Part shown: positions 4,867 to 7,667 of the stretch, in pieces | Numbering within the stretch: the stretch's first letter is position 1 | How the letters are laid out: every line of letters begins with the position of its first letter | NCBI GenBank assembly: GCA_937958285.1 | Contig: CALFXQ010000258.1 | Location: forward strand, 1-7,667 | Source of the DNA: an uncultured Fusibacter sp. | Lineage (GTDB): Bacteria > Bacillota > Clostridia > Peptostreptococcales > Acidaminobacteraceae | Length of the DNA: 7,667 nucleotides | Direction: 5' to 3' | Notes under the pieces: model-generated | The model's input: only the letters and a program-made list of their open reading frames with translations | Databases searched by the model: none | What the model was told of the DNA's origin: nothing | Program-made: the position numbers and the translations under genes

Positions 4867-7667
4867 AGACTACCTCCATCAGGGATCACAAAAGTCACCT
4901 TGGTACCGATACCTGGGGTACTTTCTAGCAATAAGCCTTTCCCATACAACTTCAATAACCGAGTGTTAATATTATAGAGGCCAATACTTTTTCTGTTTTC
5001 TGAGACATTATTGGATAGATCTAGTTTGTCTAAATCCATGCCAACCCCATTATCTTCCACCGTAAACACAACAGATTCAATTAGCTGCTTGACCGTGATG
5101 GTCACCTTCCCACCAGAAATCAATCTAGTGACCCCATGCTTCACAGCATTTTCAACAAGTGTTTGAAGAGTCAAGGGTGGCAATGAAACATGAACGTCTT
5201 CGTCTATATCAAACGCCACCTCTAATTTATCAAAACGTGCCATTTCAATATTGAGATAGGCTTTTACAAGTGATAATTCTTTTTCAACCGTCACAAAGCT
5301 ACTGATATTCTCAAAATCAAGGGTCCCTCTTAGATATTTCGAAAGGGAAATAATCAACTTGCCGGCTTCTCTTGGCTCAGTTTCACAACACTCTGCAATC
5401 GTATTCAGAGCATTATAAAGAAAGTGTGGTTTTATTTGTGCATGTAGAAATGCCAGTTCGTAGCTCGTTGTCATAGACAGAATTTTCTTAACTTGAACAA
5501 GAGAATGAACTCTGGCAATCAATTCGTTGGATTGATATGGTTTATATAAAAAATCATTTGCACCAGATATTAGCGCCTGTTCTACAACACTTGAATCGAT
5601 TGTTGTTGTCAGCATGAGAATAGGCAAATCATCCCGACTAAAGACTTCCCTTAAGTTTCGGCAAATCTCCACCCCAGAAGGATCTTGCATCCAATAATCC
5701 ATGACGACAAGATCTACTCCAGGGTTAAGATGAAGTTGCTTCATTAAATCCTCGCCATCATCAACAGCTATCACTGAATAATTATGCTGTACTAAAATGT
5801 CCACCATCAGCTTAAGGTTGGTTAAGTTTTCATCAGCAATCATCACTGTACTTTGACCTGTTGCTTTAATACTATACGGCGCCACAAACAATTCATCTTC
5901 ATGGTTATGACTAGACGCCCTCTTTGAAGGACCGATTTCCTCAACCTCTATTTCGTCATCTTCCATTCCATCTACATAAGCTGAAAAAATAAGACCAATG
6001 TTAATTTCTTTATTATCTACATGTTGAATCTCTATTGCTCCACCCATTAGCTCTGTCAGCTGCTTGGCAATAGTAAGTCCGAGTCCTGATTCTAAACTTA
6101 AATCGTTCTGTAGAGCAAATGCCTCAAACAACTTAGCATGATCAAAATTATCAATGTTCTCCTGAGTGTAGCTTACTCTGATTTCAACATTTTGAGCATT
6201 TCCACGACCAGTTAATGTGATACGATTAAATTTGCTACTGAAAAGGGCATGATCCATTAAACAAAAGAGTGTCTGTTTCATGCGATCTTGATCCGCTCTA
6301 ATAAGAGGTAACCCATCCTGAATGTCAAAGATTATTCGTGCTCCACCATCTGTATAAACAGCTTCCATTGATGCTGCTAATCGCTGTATAAATTTATTTG
6401 TTTGAATGATGCCCATCTCCAAAGTCAGTTTTCCTTCTTTTATTTTGGAGATATCCGTCATATCATTGACGAGTCGCGTAAGCCTTCTTGTAAATTCAAG
6501 AATCTGAGAAAGCTTTTGGCCTTGGCCATAAGTGAGTTCTTCATCCGATTGTTCCATGTATAGCTTTGTCACATTGGTGATCCCCATCAGTGGTGATTTT
6601 AATGCATAAGATAATTTTGCTAAAAACTCATCTTTTAATTGATCAACTCGAACAAGCTCTTCAGCTTGTTCTTCCACTAAGTCATATGTTTTACTGAGCC
6701 GTCCTGCTATCAAAAATGCATGGACTAAAATCCAAGTAAGTTGTGCTAGAAGCATCCATAACTCGACTTTACCTTTACCCAAAACTAAGTAAATACCTTC
6801 TCTGACCATAAATAGGGTCGAGAAAATAATCCAAACAAAATAAGTTGAGTAAGTATGATTTTTCAATATGCCATATACGCAGCCTAATATCGAATAGATC
6901 ATGACCGCCAAATAAAATAAGATTTGAATACTCGAAATATTCGACTGAACACTTAAAGGAAAAAATATCGCAGGGAAAAAGACAAAGGATGTCAATAGCA
7001 ACACTTTTGTCATCCTGTTCTTAAAAACTTCTGGAAATGACGTGTACAAGTATCCAATAAAAACACTGATATTTAAGGCCGCTGAAAAATACTGTATTTT
7101 GGTAAACATACCATAATCAAATGTAGGCCATATATGAAACCACAATTTTTCGCCATGGGTTAATATATATAGCCCACTCGTTAAAATGCACATTGAAAAA
7201 TAGAGTAAGTATGTTCCTTTTTGACGAAATAGGAAGAGTACAAAAAACACCAATCCAACAGCGATACTCGCTCCCAAAAACAATAGTTCAAAGCCATATA
7301 GCGTCAATCTTGCATCTTCTAGCGCGTCTTGCGGTCCAAATAAGATTGAACTGACAATACCACTATAAGGACTGTAGTCAAAATTAGTGACTTGTATTAA
7401 AATATCTAATTCAGTTTGATCAGGATAAAAGTACACATATTTCGGTACATTCCCCATGACATAGTTGTTGCGATCAACCCCTGGCTCACCACTCATCGAA
7501 ATTACTTTATTGTTAATGATGACTTTGTTTGACATGCCAATATTTTGTATTCTAAAGCCAACCATCTGATTCGCTTGTTCTTCACTTAACCGTATTTTTA
7601 AGTGAAAAGTGCCATAACCAAATGACTTGGGGAATTCTCTCCCAGTCTCATAGTGGTTCCATTTTCC
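4863..7667 (-). CDS. Hybrid 7TM sensor histidine kinase, N-terminus beyond window (partial)
   Basis: 934 residues are visible and the frame is open to the right edge. The first ATG (7565) has no ribosome binding site and cuts into a domain: the 34 residues before it (with GYGTFHLKIRL) continue the extracellular beta-sandwich usual in 7TMR-DISM receptors. Numbering from that ATG: beta-sandwich to about 80; seven membrane helices at about 91-113, 119-136, 160-177, 187-205, 211-232, 241-261 and 267-288; a short coiled coil 290-315. A HisKA-like region follows in which the H-box reads FLAKLSYALKSPL, with Tyr320 replacing the phosphoacceptor His. Its ATPase domain (about 400-530) has lost the N-box Asn residues and the DxGxG box but keeps SGLGL. 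Next is an intact receiver (573-690; Asp578/Glu579, Asp623, Thr653, Lys675), then a LytS/YehU-type kinase module (His714 in QIKPHFLYN; ATPase with Asn806, DNGVGM 838-843 and an IGLYN G2 box). It is therefore probably active only through the C-terminal module, feeding Asp623 and the SARP regulator. The extracellular ligand is unknown; a carbohydrate is possible. Confidence 0.92.
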   Translation of the reverse strand, partial: GKWNHYETGREFPKSFGYGTFHLKIRLSEEQANQMVGFRIQNIGMSNKVIINNKVISMSGEPGVDRNNYVMGNVPKYVYFYPDQTELDILIQVTNFDYSPYSGIVSSILFGPQDALEDARLTLYGFELLFLGASIAVGLVFFVLFLFRQKGTYLLYFSMCILTSGLYILTHGEKLWFHIWPTFDYGMFTKIQYFSAALNISVFIGYLYTSFPEVFKNRMTKVLLLTSFVFFPAIFFPLSVQSNISSIQILFYLAVMIYSILGCVYGILKNHTYSTYFVWIIFSTLFMVREGIYLVLGKGKVELWMLLAQLTWILVHAFLIAGRLSKTYDLVEEQAEELVRVDQLKDEFLAKLSYALKSPLMGITNVTKLYMEQSDEELTYGQGQKLSQILEFTRRLTRLVNDMTDISKIKEGKLTLEMGIIQTNKFIQRLAASMEAVYTDGGARIIFDIQDGLPLIRADQDRMKQTLFCLMDHALFSSKFNRITLTGRGNAQNVEIRVSYTQENIDNFDHAKLFEAFALQNDLSLESGLGLTIAKQLTELMGGAIEIQHVDNKEINIGLIFSAYVDGMEDDEIEVEEIGPSKRASSHNHEDELFVAPYSIKATGQSTVMIADENLTNLKLMVDILVQHNYSVIAVDDGEDLMKQLHLNPGVDLVVMDYWMQDPSGVEICRNLREVFSRDDLPILMLTTTIDSSVVEQALISGANDFLYKPYQSNELIARVHSLVQVKKILSMTTSYELAFLHAQIKPHFLYNALNTIAECCETEPREAGKLIISLSKYLRGTLDFENISSFVTVEKELSLVKAYLNIEMARFDKLEVAFDIDEDVHVSLPPLTLQTLVENAVKHGVTRLISGGKVTITVKQLIESVVFTVEDNGVGMDLDKLDLSNNVSENRKSIGLYNINTRLLKLYGKGLLLESTPGIGTKVTFVIPDGGSL
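4872..4877 (-). promoter_or_regulatory. Ribosome binding site of the SARP regulator
   Basis: GGAGGT on the minus strand lies within the last codons of the kinase gene, 5 bases before the regulator ATG. Together with the ATGA overlap it supports the chosen start and coupled translation. Confidence 0.8.

Noticed and set aside
4703..4969. Plus-strand open frame of 88 codons, Ser-rich
   Set aside because: It is antisense to the conserved receiver of the SARP regulator and the end of the kinase; the Ser-rich composition is a shadow of the coding strand.
7563..7565. ATG as the true start of the hybrid kinase
   Set aside because: It has no ribosome binding site, the frame is open upstream, and it would truncate the extracellular domain and remove any signal peptide.
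1..7667. Mobile elements, CRISPR arrays, tRNA or rRNA genes, riboswitches
   Set aside because: No transposase-like protein, spaced palindromic repeat series, cloverleaf-like sequence or long structured leader was seen; the intergenic regions are short and explained by terminators, operators and ribosome binding sites.

Overview
This window comes from an AT-rich, low-to-moderate GC bacterium, most likely a Gram-positive Bacillota member (Paenibacillus-like or clostridial). The reasons are strong AGGAGG-type ribosome binding sites with GTG starts, classic stem plus T-run terminators, a surface protein anchored by S-layer homology (SLH) repeats, and a 7TM sensor kinase paired with a SARP-type response regulator. 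The genus cannot be settled from the sequence alone. All four genes lie on the minus strand, so transcription runs from the right edge to the left edge.

Right half (3739-7667): a two-gene signalling operon. First comes a very large hybrid sensor kinase whose 5' end lies beyond the window. It has an extracellular beta-sandwich, seven membrane helices, a degenerate HisKA/ATPase module with Tyr in place of the phosphoacceptor His, an intact receiver, and an intact LytS-type kinase module. Its stop codon overlaps the start of the second gene (ATGA), a response regulator with an intact receiver, a winged helix and a bacterial transcriptional activator (SARP) domain. A Rho-independent terminator (3661-3696) closes this unit.

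Middle (3208-3660): directly after the terminator lie three clean 11-bp direct repeats (consensus TTTAGWARTGR) plus a degenerate fourth. They end 4 bases before a -10-like TTAAAT, or 8 bases before it if the conserved heptamer is counted. This is the geometry known for SARP operators in actinomycetes. They precede a small gene for a stand-alone pseudo-receiver that has lost the phosphoacceptor Asp, the Thr and the Lys, yet keeps the fold signature of the receiver in the neighbouring regulator.

Left half (1-3143): 64 bases downstream, with no terminator between, is a 1028-residue secreted surface protein with six Asp-box (BNR) blades, an InlB-type repeat, two Ig/Fn3-like modules, a Pro/Thr linker and three SLH repeats, followed by a strong terminator.

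Working model (inference): the membrane sensor phosphorylates the SARP regulator, which binds the 11-bp repeats and switches on the pseudo-receiver plus surface-protein operon. The pseudo-receiver may feed back on the sensor or regulator. No mobile elements, RNA genes or CRISPR arrays were seen, and no gene-free stretch exceeds 300 bases.
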